The notes under the pieces are model-generated. The model had not been told where the DNA came from, made no database searches, and saw only the letters and a list, made by a program, of their open reading frames with translations. Shown in pieces: positions 12,668-24,823 of a DNA stretch of 64,000 nucleotides (the stretch's first letter is position 1; each line of letters opens with the position of its first letter). This stretch comes from Rhizophagus clarus. Taxonomy: Eukaryota; Glomeromycota; Glomeromycetes; Glomerales; Glomeraceae. A program made the position numbers and the translations under genes. The DNA lies in contig BLAL01000005.1 of assembly GCA_015698045.1 (NCBI GenBank), positions 496,001 to 560,000 on the forward strand, read 5' to 3'.

Positions 12668-12900
12668 CTGTATAGTACCCCCCCCATGTATAGTACCCTC
12701 CCCTCCTTAGAATGTAAAGTATCCCGGGTACTATAAATGGTGAATTTTGTTGCGCAATATATAGTACTGATATATTACGATTTTTTAATTAACATTCTCT
12801 AGTACGGTAGTATTCTCTGATCATAGTACCCCCCGGTCATCCCCCCTAGTATAATACCCCAAAAATCTATAGAATGTATTGTATCCCGGGTACTATACAG
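12668..12900. mobile_element. 233-bp MITE with perfect 13-bp inverted ends
   Basis: Ends are CTGTATAGTACCC at 12668-12680 and its exact reverse complement at 12888-12900. The same phrase recurs internally (GGGTACTATA near 12733, ATAGTACCCCCC near 12824), so the element looks like two nested or dimerised copies of a smaller palindromic unit. No clear target duplication is visible. Confidence 0.55.
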
Positions 12901-12995
12901 AACGCTTTACGGATAGATACCGTAAAATGCACAGTTATTTATTTGACTTATATTACTATAACAATAAAAAAAAAACAAAAAATATTTACATATAA

Positions 12996-13027
<32 letters not shown>

Positions 13028-13079
13028 AAAACGGAAGAAAAAAAAATTGTTCATCAAAAGAATATTATAATCCACTTAT
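12901..13079. other. short spacer with an (AT)n microsatellite
   Basis: AT-rich spacer between the MITE and the 3' end of paralogue C, with an (AT)n tract at about 13003-13027. Confidence 0.5.
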
Positions 13080-16000
13080 TCATTTGTTATTAATAACCCA
13101 ATTGTTAATCCATTCCTTAGCTTTTTCACCAATAATTCTTTCTTTTTCTTTATCTCCAACCATTTTCTTTAAAGCTTTAACAGCTTTCACATAACACAAC
13201 TCACCTTCATCTTTAAATTTTTTAAATATAATTAATTCCAAGTAAGCTATAGCAATACTAGTAGTTAATAATTCTTCAATTTTTTCATTACCAGTATTGC
13301 CCATTTCTTTTATAATTTCTTGTTTTAAATTGATGAAATCATTTAAATCATTTTTATAAAAAAATTTATAAAAGGATTCATTTGGTAAGAATTTGCCATC
13401 AAATGATTGGAATTCTAAAAATTCAAATAAATTTTCAATTTGTGATTCCTTATGATTATATTCAGATTCAATGTCTGATTCAGACTCAGAATTTGGTTTA
13501 TAATCGTTAGTAAGCAATGATGATGATAATGGTCGTGCAACTTCTGTTTCTTTGGTGGATTTTATTGACATAAGAGATCGGATCCTATTGAAAATAATTT
13601 ATTAATTATTCTCATTTTGCATAAAAACAGCGTAATCAAAAAAACATCTAAATTAAATTACTGACCCCACTCTTACTAAATTCATTATACTAATTCCACC
13701 GCCGCAAGCTTAATATTTAAATTGATTAGAAAACATTTAACAAAATCATCCATATAATAATACTATGTTAATTAGTGGTTCATTATTTATAAATATACAA
13801 AATATAATATTTATACCTTCTGTCTGGACTAAGGATACCGATGGATTAACTAAAAAAAAAAACAGCACTTAGTAATGTTCACTGAATCCAAAAAATTACT
13901 CCAATATTTAAATAAAATGAATTAATATTTAGTTATCACTAAATATACAAAATATTAGTATTTCTTCTTACATCCCATCGCAGCACAATCCATCCTATTA
14001 CTGAACTTCATTTTATTTGGAACAAATTGAGGGACATTTCTTTTTTGTGGAATTTCTCGAGATTCAAATAGAATTTCATTAATTTCATTATTTCTTTCAT
14101 CAATTGCAATAAAACTATAATAATAGTAAAAAAAAAAAAAAATAATTATCATCATTATTTTTAATATAATCAAATATAAAAATAAAATTTTACCTTGTAT
14201 ATTTTGATGCTAAATTATAAGTTTTACCAAGATTAACAATATGTCTTTTAACAAATGAAGCTGGAATATATTTACCAACATTTTTAGGATGTTTATGAAT
14301 AAATGATTTTTTATCATCGAGATCTTGAATAAGTTTTCTCGCCGCTAATCTATGAATTTTTGAACCTTGTAGAGTAACTGGATCCAATGGAATATCAAGT
14401 ACTATAGGATGATCATCATGAGAAATAGCTTTTAAAGCAATAATTTTGCGTGGTTCAATATCTTTTTCTAAAATACAATAGACAATAAACCGAATACCAG
14501 TATAAGTTTGTGGAATGATATATGGAGCTTGTTGAACTTTAGTAGATGGTAAAGACTCTGTCTCATCGCTCATAAAACTAATAGCCGATTGATTATCATC
14601 TTCAGTTGATTCCAAGAGATCAGCATCAGTCCAGGTAATTTTATAATCTTTAATTGGTGGTTTTAGTGCGTTTTTTAACATTTCAATAACTTTTTTATCC
14701 ATTCTTTCATCATTTGTTACAAATTGAGCGTATCCTTTACCAGCACGAGCAACAGATTCAACTAAATTATGAGAAACAGAATCACCTATTCCTAATGAAA
14801 AAAGTCGTAAATCATCTTTCTTTTTTTCTTCATTTTTACTTACAAGTTCTACAACCTCATCAACATTCCAAACTTCGCCATCTGTAATAAGAAATATAGA
14901 AGTTTGCATATCATCTCTTGAATTTTCAAATACCCATTTTAATACTCTCAAAATTTCGGTCCCGCCATAATTTGAAGTCATGGTTTTGGCAAGTTTAAGA
15001 GCTTCAGATAAAGACGTTTCAGAATAAAGTTGACTTTTTGGAAAAAGAGAATCATAATTAGATCCAAAAGATATGACATTAAAGTAACAATTTTCAGGAA
15101 GCGAATGCAATAATATTCCAAGTGCCTGTGCAGCTTTTCTCATAGGTTCAACACTCATTGATCCAGATCTATTTCATATTACAAAATGATATTCATCGTA
15201 AATTAAGTGACATTTTATTTTAAAATTGTAAAATTATTTACATAAGCATCATACCTATCTACAATGAAAACTAGCTCAGACATGATTGTTTTTAATGAGA
15301 ATTTTGGAACCAAAGTTAACATGATACAATTAGTTCGTGTTTCATGATTATACTCAACGAAAGCTCTAAAAAAGAAATATAAATTATAAAAAAACTTAAA
15401 AAATATAATGCAAAATTATGAACTAAAATATTTACCGTGGTTGATTAATGTCTTTACTTTTAATCATAAGAATAAAATCTTTTTCTAAATAAGTAATTTG
15501 TTCGGTTAAAGTGATTTTAGATATTTTGGGATTCCCATCAATATTCATTTCATTAGAAATTTTATGTGAAGGTGATTCGATATTTTGAATGGCTGAAGTC
15601 ATTCTGCAAGTAACAGTAAGATCTAAACAATAATCTGCTTTACTAGAATAAAACACAACATCAGAGTTAAGAATTTTTTCATCATTTGAGAATGATGAAA
15701 ATTTTGAAGAACCATATCTCGGTGCAATATGAGTTGGGAGAACAAATCGAATTTTTTCTGACTCAGAATCATGTTTAAGTTCAGTAACATAAGTTATCTT
15801 TATGACTACAGTTTGTCCGGATATAATATTTCCAACAGAACATTGAAACACATCTGCGGATTCAGATTCTAACAAATAAGCACTATGTCCTTTCTATTCA
15901 TTTTAAGAATAATTAAACTTAATTAAATAAAAATTATATTTTAAATTATTTAAATTTATCAGATATTACTTGAACTGCTTCAGTATACTTCTTAGCGGCT

Positions 16001-16413
16001 TCACTTGATTCTTTTACGATACCTTTTACTTTTCTTTGTCCATCAATTTCTGCTTCGAATCCGCAGATTGCTGCGGCTTCATAAACAGGAAACTTATAGA
16101 GCGCTTCGATGGTATTTTTTTCAATATTTTTGTAAATCTGTCTGATCGTAACTGGTAAGACAAAGATAAATTATAGTATAAATATGTTTAATAAAAATCA
16201 TATCATATAAAATTTGACTAAATACGAACCTTCAGCGATCATATCAACGACTAAAATGAATTAGATATTTAAATAGGATTAATCATTTTCAACATTAAAT
16301 AAAAGAAGAAATGTCAAGTAAACCGGTTTACTATTGGCTTCAATGATAACATTTTGTAAAGGAATAGGGTTTATTCCTATTTCAGTTGAAAAACAAAGAC
16401 CGTAAATTGACAT
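13080..16413 (-). CDS. VIT-vWA protein, paralogue C
   Basis: Exons on the minus strand: 16332-16413 (start MSIYGLCF), 21-nt 16230-16250, 15970-16151, 15436-15893, 15255-15365, 14194-15168, then 13972-14114 and a 33-nt exon 13817-13849. All have GT-AG borders and consistent phase. The product has a VIT domain, then a vWA domain whose MIDAS is intact (DRSGSMS; Asp284, Ser286, Ser288; later YGGTE and TDGEVWN). The last exon (13080-13584) encodes an acidic Ser/Glu linker and the same helical C-terminal domain as paralogue B (FQSFDGKFLPNESF to EWINNWV). The join between 13817 and 13584 does not keep frame with the obvious acceptor CAATAG at 13585. An acceptor slightly inside the exon (GAAACAG) would, or there is a lesion. 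If exon 7 is instead read through, the protein ends at 13955 with 662 residues. RNA evidence would settle it. Confidence 0.8.
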
Positions 16414-17814
16414 CTTGGGAAAAAAAAAAGAATTAATAATATTAATTTAATAATTTATTGCCTTTATATTTTTTTAATGGGATCAAACTCTGTTTAGTAA
16501 GACTAGACATTTAGACAAACCTTTATTCACGTGATAAAAAGTAGGATATAATTAAAAATTAATTAAATCACCACCATTAAAAAAGTTATAAGTTTGATCC
16601 TTTTATTAGCATTTATAGAATAAAGTACTCTATAAATGTACCTCGGGACCAGATATAAGTGTGCACTTAGGGAGGGTGTGAATTTATAGATTTATCATAT
16701 GATTTATTTAAAGTATTGATTGCTATTGCAAATAAATAAACTATCACTCCTGTGTTTCGGGCCGGTGTAGTTATAGTAAAAGTGAAGGGTGTTAATTTTT
16801 CTATGTATTTGGATTAATTTTGTAGGAGGGATTATTGTAGTTTTATTACTCGTCCGTTCGTTTTCCGATGTACTGTACTTACCAGATCTTAGATCGTAAT
16901 AATAGAAATAAAAAAAAAAATTAATAATTGTCTATAGACATTTGTATATACAGCATATCATTTACAAGAAATTTTATCATTAATAAGTAATGTTATTTCA
17001 TAAAAAACTCGAAAACTGCTCAGATCGCACAAAATCACGTGTGTACATTTGTAGAATTGAAGAAAATCATTGCACGTTTGGTGTGCATTTAACACTAACC
17101 ACTAAGATTCCAGCTTGAGGACTGAACAAAAGGATGCATTTGTAGAGGGTATGGGTTTATAGATAGCGCATTTATGGAGAGTTGACTATACATAAATTAA
17201 CCTGACTATGAAATATAACCATAAAGACACGACTTCATGGAATCCTCGTGAAATTTCATGATTTGAATGATTAGATGATGATAACATCTCTCATATTTGA
17301 AAAGTATATAATTCAAAAAAATATACATTCTTTATTTAAAAAAAAAAATTCATTACAAAAAAAAAATATGATCAAACTACTTAATAGTGTAGAAAAGAAT
17401 TAGAAATCATAAATATCGTTCCAATAAAACTTGTAAACAGATCAAAAAGTTCGTTAGTTTGAATTCTAAAAGAATTTGAGAAGGAGTAATTGAAATCTAA
17501 ATTTGGTCATGCGGAATAAAGAAAAAGATTCCTCAATGACAGGAATAATGCATGTTTAAAAAAAATGATTATTTGCACTTGTGATAGGATTGGGGAAATT
17601 TTCAGATTGCGATAAACATTAAATGTAGATGTATATTGAAAAAAAAGAAGATCAAATGTTTGTTTGTTTAGCCCAAAATGTCCACAAAAAAAAAAAAAAG
17701 ATTCGCCCATCTAGCGATAAAGAAATTAAATGAATCAAATAAATATAAACGAAGATATATTGAGAAAGAAATTCTCTTGCCTATCCGACCTGATATCATC
17801 ATTAATATCATCAT
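16414..17814. other. intergenic between paralogue C and the CBM48 gene
   Basis: Apart from the pogo-like remnant I see no gene. It should contain the promoter of paralogue C (right of 16413) and the 3' end of the CBM48 gene (left of 17815). Confidence 0.5.
16624..17190. mobile_element. degenerate pogo-like element remnant
   Basis: Contains the phrases AGTACTCTATAAATGTACC near 16624 and, inverted, GCGCATTTATGGAGAGTTGAC near 17165-17185, plus GTGCACTTAGGGAGGG and GGATGCATTTGTAGAGGGTA. The same phrases occur in the better preserved pogo-like MITE at 52287-52484. The ends are decayed, so limits are approximate. Confidence 0.4.
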
Positions 17815-20800
17815 TTATCTCCTCGATCTAAACAATGATTTGTATAACATGGAAATTATTCCAAGAGTAAAAGTCGTAGCTACTGAAGTTACTAAATAAA
17901 CTATACTAAAATCTAACTTCTCCAAGTTATCATGTTGTTTGACAAATTTTGGATCTTTGTTCAATACATCTCGAGATGTTATCTCTCTAGGAGGCTTGTT
18001 TTTAGATTTTGTGCTTCTAGTTTCTTTAGTCTGGGTGACAATTTCTCGTGACGTATTGGTAGCTACAAATGTATGAGTATACATATCAGCATTTCTCGTT
18101 GACTCACCAGGTGATGACGCATTTGGTGATATTGGAAACATCTTACGTTGACCGCTTATATTGCTAGCTGGAATATTTACGGGTTCTTCGAAATTTTCTT
18201 GTTTTTCGATCAATTTTAGTTTGTCTTTTAATACATCTGCATTGATCACATCTTGATCATTTGCTGGTGATACCTCCTCATCGGCTGTGGCACTACTTTC
18301 TGGTTTTTCATATTGAACAGATGGTGGCTCAGCTACTACGACTTTGACTTCTTCAGGGTTTTCATTTACAATTGTAGAAGATGAAATTACAATTTGTTCT
18401 GTGACTGTCTCCTCAACAAGGGACGTTGAAGAAATTTCATGCGATTTAATTTCATCATCATTTGAATAAGTCTCTCTAATTATAAGTTCAGACTTGTGAG
18501 TTTCAATATTTTCTTCGCTTGATGTCCAAGCACTAGTAACTTGCTTTTGTTCCAATTCTTTGTCAGAAATACCTAACCATTCAGCTTGCGTATCCTCAGA
18601 CCATACATATGCTGTTGACTCATATGGCTCTAACCATGCACTAGGAATAGTTTCATCAATTGATTCATCCTTAGCCCAAGTATGATTCAATATAACCTCC
18701 TTAATAGCTTCTGGAGATACTCCTTCAGAACATGTTTCTTTTGAAATATCCTCATAGTTCAAATATTCATTGTTATTATTTTCATTCTTATTATCACCCT
18801 TACCATTATCATCCTCATTATAATAACCATCATCATAATTATCATCATCATAATCATCATCATAATTATCATCATCATAATTATCATCATCATAATTATC
18901 ATCCTCGTTCTCATCTATTGGATCAAGCTCAGGTTCATCATAAGTTTCTTCATAATTCACATCCGGAGTAGGCATTTTTGCGTCTGTAGAATAAGTTCCA
19001 GATTCTAATTCTGAATCAACATTAGTTGTTGTATCGGATATAAGAATGTCTTTATTTGTAATATCTTGTTCGTGTTTTTCATTAATTGAAGGTTTTTCCT
19101 TGACAAATTCTGTAACTTTAGATTCATTAATTGAATCATCTTCAACAACGGCAGATTGTTCACTAATATCCCCATGTACTTTAAATTCATTACTTAATCC
19201 CTCAACGTTGACATCTGAAATTTCAGAGTCGGTCGATGTGATTCCTCCATCTTGATTACTGGATGTCATTTCTTCCTTTGTTACTTCATCGATTATATTG
19301 ACATCTTTTTCAATAGTTGAAATAACAGGGTTCATTGAATCATCATGTGAAGTGGAAGAAGTATATTGAGATTCTTTTGAAGTTTCATCATCAATAACGA
19401 CATCAGGAGTCTTTTCGATAATGGATTCATTATTTGCGACGGTTTCTGCGGATAAATTTTCTTCAAAAGTTATTTCTTTTGCAACTGAGACTGAAGAAAT
19501 GGTTTCAATCCCTGGTATCAAGGATTCCTCCGTTATGACAGAATTGTCACGTGATTGTTCAGTTTGAACTGCTCCGACTTCTGTAACTGTTGATTCGTCA
19601 ACGATCTGTTCAGGTTCCTTATCTTCGGATTCTGTGATTTCTTCTGTAACCTCTTCTGTAACTGTTAATTCAACGTGAACTTCTTCAATCTGTTCAGTTT
19701 CCTTATCTTCGGATGCTGTGATCTCTTCTGTAACTGTTGATACAACGTGAAGTTCTTCAGCCTGTTCAGTTTCCTTATTCTCTGATTCTGTGATCTCTTC
19801 TGTAATTGTTGATTCAACGTGTCCTTCTTCAATCTGTTCAGTTTTCTTATCCTCGGATTCTGTGATCTCTTCTGTAACTGTTGATACAACGTGAAGTTCT
19901 TCAGCCTGTTCAGTTTCCTTATTCTCTGATTCTGTGATCTCTTCTGTAATTGTTGATTCAACGTGTCCTTCTTCAATCTGTTCAGTTTTCTTATCCTCGG
20001 ATTCTGTGATCTCTTCTGTAACTGTTGATACGACGTGAAGTTCTTCAATCTGTTCAGTTTCCTTATTCTCTGATTCTGTGATCTCTTCTGTAACTGTTGA
20101 TACAACGTGAACTTCTTCAATCTGTTCAGTTTCCTTATCTTCGGATTCTGCAATCTCTTCTGTAATCTCTTCTGTAACTGTTAATTCCTCAGCCTGTTCA
20201 GTTTCCTTATTCTCGGATTCTGTGATTTCTTCTGTAACTGTTGATTCATCGTGAACTTCTTCAATCTGTTCAGCTTTTTCCTGGTTATCAGAAGTGACCA
20301 CGTGCTGATGCATGATCCGATCATCATCATGCAAGTGCTGTACTTTCTGATCATCGGTCGTGACTGGGACCTGATCATCATGATGCTTGTAATGTTCTTT
20401 TTTGTCATTTGTATCTTCATGTTGCTCAGTTTTGATCCCAGACAAGACCTGTTCCTTTTCGTGATGAATTTCTTTGTGTTGATGTTGTTCTTTTTGGATA
20501 TCAGCTTCGACCTGTTCCTTCAAATTTTGACGATGCAGTTCTTGGTCCTCATCTACAACTTGATTTTCATGATGTTCTTTTTGACTAACCTCGGATTCAA
20601 GTATTTCAATTTTCTGTTCTTCATCAACATTTTGTTCTTCAGATGGAAGAGGAGGAGGTGATGGAAGTTCTACTTCAATTACATTATTATAATTCCCATG
20701 TTCATCAGGACAAGAAGGTTTGGTATTATCCAAAACCCATTGGCCGTCAATAACAAATTTATAATAATATTTTTTATTTGGTATTAAATCCAAAGTAACA

Positions 20801-20991
20801 TCAAAAGTATTATTCTCATTTTTTGACATTTCTATCGGTCCCCAAAATGGTTTTGGAGGATCAAATGAACCAGCAATACAAGCATGACTACCCCATTGTG
20901 ACCATGAAAATGAAGTTTGAACGAGTGATGGAGGCTGATATTTTAGATGTAATTGATTGGAATTCTGTTGCGAATTGTCTACACTTGGCAT
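17815..20991 (-). CDS. CBM48 (AMPK-beta-like) protein with acidic repeats and C-terminal anchor
   Basis: One uninterrupted 1058-codon exon. Residues about 20-115 form an AMPK1_CBM/CBM48 fold (FSWSQWGSHACIAGSFDPP, then YYYKFVIDGQWVLDN, then GNYNNVIEVELP), the glycogen-binding type also found in yeast Crp1/Mdg1. A long disordered acidic region follows, with His/Gln/Glu-rich segments, about nine copies of a 24-residue repeat (TVTEEITESENKETEQIEEL type) and an Asp/Tyr tract (DDDNYDDDNYDD). The last 30 residues contain one hydrophobic segment (SIVYLVTSVATTFTLGIISM) followed by YKSLFRSRR, suggesting a tail anchor with the bulk in the cytosol. The start is the first ATG before the CBM. Domain calls are from motifs; membrane and function are inferred. 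A role tethering carbohydrate-binding activity to an endomembrane is possible but unproven. Confidence 0.85.
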   Translation of the reverse strand: MPSVDNSQQNSNQLHLKYQPPSLVQTSFSWSQWGSHACIAGSFDPPKPFWGPIEMSKNENNTFDVTLDLIPNKKYYYKFVIDGQWVLDNTKPSCPDEHGNYNNVIEVELPSPPPLPSEEQNVDEEQKIEILESEVSQKEHHENQVVDEDQELHRQNLKEQVEADIQKEQHQHKEIHHEKEQVLSGIKTEQHEDTNDKKEHYKHHDDQVPVTTDDQKVQHLHDDDRIMHQHVVTSDNQEKAEQIEEVHDESTVTEEITESENKETEQAEELTVTEEITEEIAESEDKETEQIEEVHVVSTVTEEITESENKETEQIEELHVVSTVTEEITESEDKKTEQIEEGHVESTITEEITESENKETEQAEELHVVSTVTEEITESEDKKTEQIEEGHVESTITEEITESENKETEQAEELHVVSTVTEEITASEDKETEQIEEVHVELTVTEEVTEEITESEDKEPEQIVDESTVTEVGAVQTEQSRDNSVITEESLIPGIETISSVSVAKEITFEENLSAETVANNESIIEKTPDVVIDDETSKESQYTSSTSHDDSMNPVISTIEKDVNIIDEVTKEEMTSSNQDGGITSTDSEISDVNVEGLSNEFKVHGDISEQSAVVEDDSINESKVTEFVKEKPSINEKHEQDITNKDILISDTTTNVDSELESGTYSTDAKMPTPDVNYEETYDEPELDPIDENEDDNYDDDNYDDDNYDDDYDDDNYDDGYYNEDDNGKGDNKNENNNNEYLNYEDISKETCSEGVSPEAIKEVILNHTWAKDESIDETIPSAWLEPYESTAYVWSEDTQAEWLGISDKELEQKQVTSAWTSSEENIETHKSELIIRETYSNDDEIKSHEISSTSLVEETVTEQIVISSSTIVNENPEEVKVVVAEPPSVQYEKPESSATADEEVSPANDQDVINADVLKDKLKLIEKQENFEEPVNIPASNISGQRKMFPISPNASSPGESTRNADMYTHTFVATNTSREIVTQTKETRSTKSKNKPPREITSRDVLNKDPKFVKQHDNLEKLDFSIVYLVTSVATTFTLGIISMLYKSLFRSRR
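19640..20260 (-). repeat. 72-bp coding tandem repeats with a 144-bp higher-order pair
   Basis: Inside the CBM48 gene a 72-bp unit (24 codons) repeats about nine times. Within the run an alternating pair (GHVESTITEEI / LHVVSTVTEEI versions) is itself duplicated, giving a 144-bp higher-order unit. Unit copies are close to identical, so this part probably varies in length between strains. Confidence 0.8.
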
Positions 20992-21494
20992 TCTTTATTT
21001 AATCTTCAAAGCTACATTATTTCAAAAAAAAAAAAAAAAAATATTTTTAGATTTTCTCGAGAAAATAATAATTACTTTTATGATAATGATCGTCAAAACA
21101 AACAAATAAATAAATAAATACGCAGCAGTGACATTATAAATAAACAATATGTGTCACTTTTAAATGAGGACCCAAACTAACCAAGATTTCGGTAACCTAT
21201 CAAATAATTATAGAAGTACTGATTACCTTTAATCGGATTCTTTTAAATGTTTTGTCACAGACTTTCGTGAGAAATATTTACAAGGGTTGAAAAGAAAATA
21301 AGAATGGAAGAAAGAAAGAAAAAAGAATAAATAAATAAGTAAATAAATAAAGAGTAAATCGAATATTAATATAGGAGAAAGAAAGTGACGATAAAATAAT
21401 TGCTTATTTATATATTTTCCAAAAAAAAAGCTCTCAACGAGCTTTAAAAAAAAAAAAAAAAAATAATTAATTTTCTTTATTGAAAAAGAAAAAG

Positions 21495-21533
<39 letters not shown>

Positions 21534-21846
21534 TATTATTATATATTGTAAAATTATTATATAATTTGGAGAGAAAGAAAAAAAAAAAAAAAAATAGGAA
21601 TGATGATTAAAAAAAAGGTATTGTGGATAAGTGGGAATGTAATGGATATTTATGAGTTTTTTTTTTTACGTGAATCGATTATTTTAAGTAATTATAATAG
21701 TGTGTATCAGGCAGATGAACAGTATATCAATATATTTATATAGATTTATTGTAGAGTATAATTGTAAAAAAAGAAAAAAAGAAAAAAAATTTTTTTTTTT
21801 TCCTGAACAAAGAAATTTGTACCAAAATATACAGGTCTTAGCGTCA

Positions 21847-21877
<31 letters not shown>

Positions 21878-24016
21878 TATATAATAAAAAGGGATGTTCT
21901 CATCCTTCTATTAAACGTTAATATCAAAATGTAAATGTATATAAAAAAAAAAAAAATTAAAAGTAGAACATGATCATAAGATAGAGTAACAAAATTTTTC
22001 TGACAAGGGGGAATGGGCTTTTTTTATATATATAAATGGTAAAATAAAATAAAAGAAATATATGCGCATATATAAACGTATGTATGTAGTATGTATGTAT
22101 GTAGTTGATATAAGTGATGATTGTCGTGGAGAGAAAAAATTTTTTTTTATTTCCTTTTTTTTAAAAAAATGAAAATGAATGAAAAGTTCTTTCTTTTTTT
22201 GGTAAAATTGTAAAAGTATGATATTTTAATGAGAATGTAAATATTTTTTTTTAATAGGAGAGATAATTAGCCGTTTAAAATATAATTTGTGAGAATTTTT
22301 TGCACGTTAACAAGAATCGTTTCTAGTTTATATAAATAAAAATTATATCCATTTATTTTTTTTTTCTTTCTCTCAATATTTTTGTACGTGCGAATAAAAG
22401 TTAAAGAGGCGAGTAATGATACTTGTTATGTTATATTATGTCAAATGATAACCCAGATCAAAAAAAGACAACAAGAAAATATTTTAATTTTTTAAATTAA
22501 GGGCCTTACTAAATTAAGTATTTATTTTTCTTTATTTATTCTGGAAGTAAAAAAAATAATCGTCCAGATCCGGTATTTTTATACCGTGAGCAAAAATTAC
22601 ACGTTTATATATACTTGTAATCTTGATAAAGCTCTCGCGGTTTATCGCAATATCTTATTCAAGCATAGTTATAAATTTTTTTAGTTAAACTATATTACCT
22701 ATTTTTTTCAAATTTATTCTCCCTTTTCCCTCTAATCTAAATAAAGCAATTCATATGAAAACTTTGAAAACATATTCATTCAAGATCTACTTCGTTGTTA
22801 TCGATTACTATTGTTTACATATTTATTATTTTCACATTATTTTCAACTAAATTATTAAATATAATTAAAGTCTAACTTGCTTTTAATTTCAGCGGCTTTT
22901 GGGTTTAATAAAGAACGGTAATTAATATAAACCAATGATCTTACGAAATTTCTCCCCCCCCCCAAAAAATATTTTTTCGCGTACACTTACCATTTAATTT
23001 AATTGTTTAAGATCCCTTTTCTGACGTATTTATTGTATTATATATGTTAATTAACTTCATTAAATTCTTTTGGGGAAGATCCTCATCCCCCAAAATAATT
23101 ATTATTATTTAATAGAATCGATAAATCTTTTTGGCCTAAATTATAATCGTATATATAAGCCAAAATTATATTTATCACGTGATAATTATGAAGTTACGTA
23201 ACTGCGTTACATTATCTAATTTATCTTATCATCCTTTATCGTTCTTATCATTATATCATTCTCTGTGGATCAATTGTAGAAATTTGATAGAACCGATGAT
23301 GCGATTTTTTTTTTCAGGTGGTTTTTTTTTTTTTTTTTTTTTTTTTTAGATATTACCTCCGTTCTTTTAAAAATTTTTGGCTGCTCTTTATCAAAAATAG
23401 TTTCTTTATTTTATCGCACGCGTTATTTATACACTACGTAAAAATGTACCTGGGCGTCAAAAAAAAAAAAAAAAAAAACAAAACAATCAATAATAAACAA
23501 TCAAAAATAAAAGCCGAATAATGCAATGTGTCGTAAAGAAATTTACTTATGTTTTCATAAAAAAAAAAAAAAAAAAAAAAAATTTGTTTTTTGATGAACG
23601 TCAGAGATTTAACAATGTATGTATGCCCCTCTCCTTTTCTTAATCAATTCACATTATCCGCTGTAATCAGTCATCAAAATTTTTTTGAACACAAAACGCC
23701 CCACATGTTTACTTCCAAATATTACTTAGTTTTCATATGATTATTAAACTCCATGGGGAAAAACATCTAACGTGTGGGGATGCGCGGAATGTGCGAGAGC
23801 ACATGATTTTAAAATTGAAAAAAATGCATTTACTTATATCACGTGGTTTATCGGATGGATTAAAGATGTTTAATTAAAAATGTCCGGAAAAACATCATTT
23901 CTATCGAAATTATCCCAATTTTTCTTTAAAGTGTAATTTCATTTAGAACAATAGAACGATTGATCCTCTGACTTCTACGATGTTGTCGAAGCTAATAATC
24001 TCCTTTGTCCAATACT
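20992..24016. other. 3-kb intergenic, homopolymer and microsatellite rich
   Basis: Upstream of the CBM48 gene. It contains many poly-A/T runs, a (TA)n tract at about 21500-21528, TATG/ATGT repeats at about 22078-22105 and long poly-A at 21847-21871 and 23460-23580. No credible open frame. Part is presumably the promoter and 5' leader of the CBM48 gene. Confidence 0.5.
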
Positions 24017-24342
24017 TCAAGATAATGAATTTATTAATGGTGCAATGAAGCCTTCTTTGCAAGATGATGATGATGTAATTGGAAAAATATAATTATTTTT
24101 AATGTCTATAAATTGTTCTTCATCTGTTTCATCTGATTCCTTTCTATAAAATTCAATTATTTTACAACAAACTGAGAGTAAAAGTCATTCAAACTAAACT
24201 AAACATTAAGGAGCTTCTAACCCATCATTCTTCGTTGGTGGTAAGAATGTTGGCAGAACATATTGGTCATTGTGGGTATAAAAATAGGCAGTACCTCTGC
24301 TTGGACTTTGTTTGCTCGCACTTGAGCTTTTTATACAATTTT
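24017..24342 (-). CDS. two-exon partial gene or remnant, unknown family
   Basis: Two coding-like exons fit together on the minus strand. Exon 24222-24342 follows a TTGTAG acceptor and encodes a segment containing AYFYTHNDQYVLPTFLPP. It ends at a GTTAGA donor. Exon 24017-24143 follows TTTTATAG and encodes KESDETDEEQFIDI and a tail ending at TGA. Phase is kept across the join. Further upstream several frames look partly coding, so the 5' part is unclear or decayed. No domain recognised. Confidence 0.35.
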
Positions 24343-24823
24343 CTACAACGATAAAGACTTGGGTTATTATAAAACTCAATTATTAATCCCTTCTTCCAGA
24401 ACATACACCCACGTAGCACCTCTCACATATACACTAATTTGACAATATATAATTATTTTTATTAGAGGTGAATTTTAATAATATTATTAACAACTAAAGT
24501 AATTTTGTACATCAAAAAAAAAGGAAAAGTACTTATTAATATATAAAAAAGAAAAAAAAAAAAAAACAAAATAGCATAAAAAATAATTTTCGGATTCATC
24601 CTCAAATTCACCCATTAAAATGAGAACAAAATTTATAAATAATTATTAATAAATCTATAAAACATGGTAAAAAAAACATCATTCTTTAATTGTGAGCAAA
24701 TCATACAATACATAATAAATTTCAAATTACGTATTATTTTACCTAATTAGATTTAAAAAAAGAAGAAGAAAAAAAATCTTTTGCAAAAATGAACTAAAGA
24801 AGACTCACCATCATAGACTTTAT
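24343..24823. other. short intergenic, possible decayed coding
   Basis: The first 100 bases contain competing coding-like frames on the minus strand, possibly older exons of the neighbouring remnant. The rest is AT-rich 3' flank of the hydroxylase gene. Confidence 0.35.

Noticed and set aside
19665-20153. 162-codon ORF with RKLNRLKK repeats
   Set aside because: Frame shadow of the 72-bp repeats in the CBM48 gene, which is continuous in another frame with recognisable domains.
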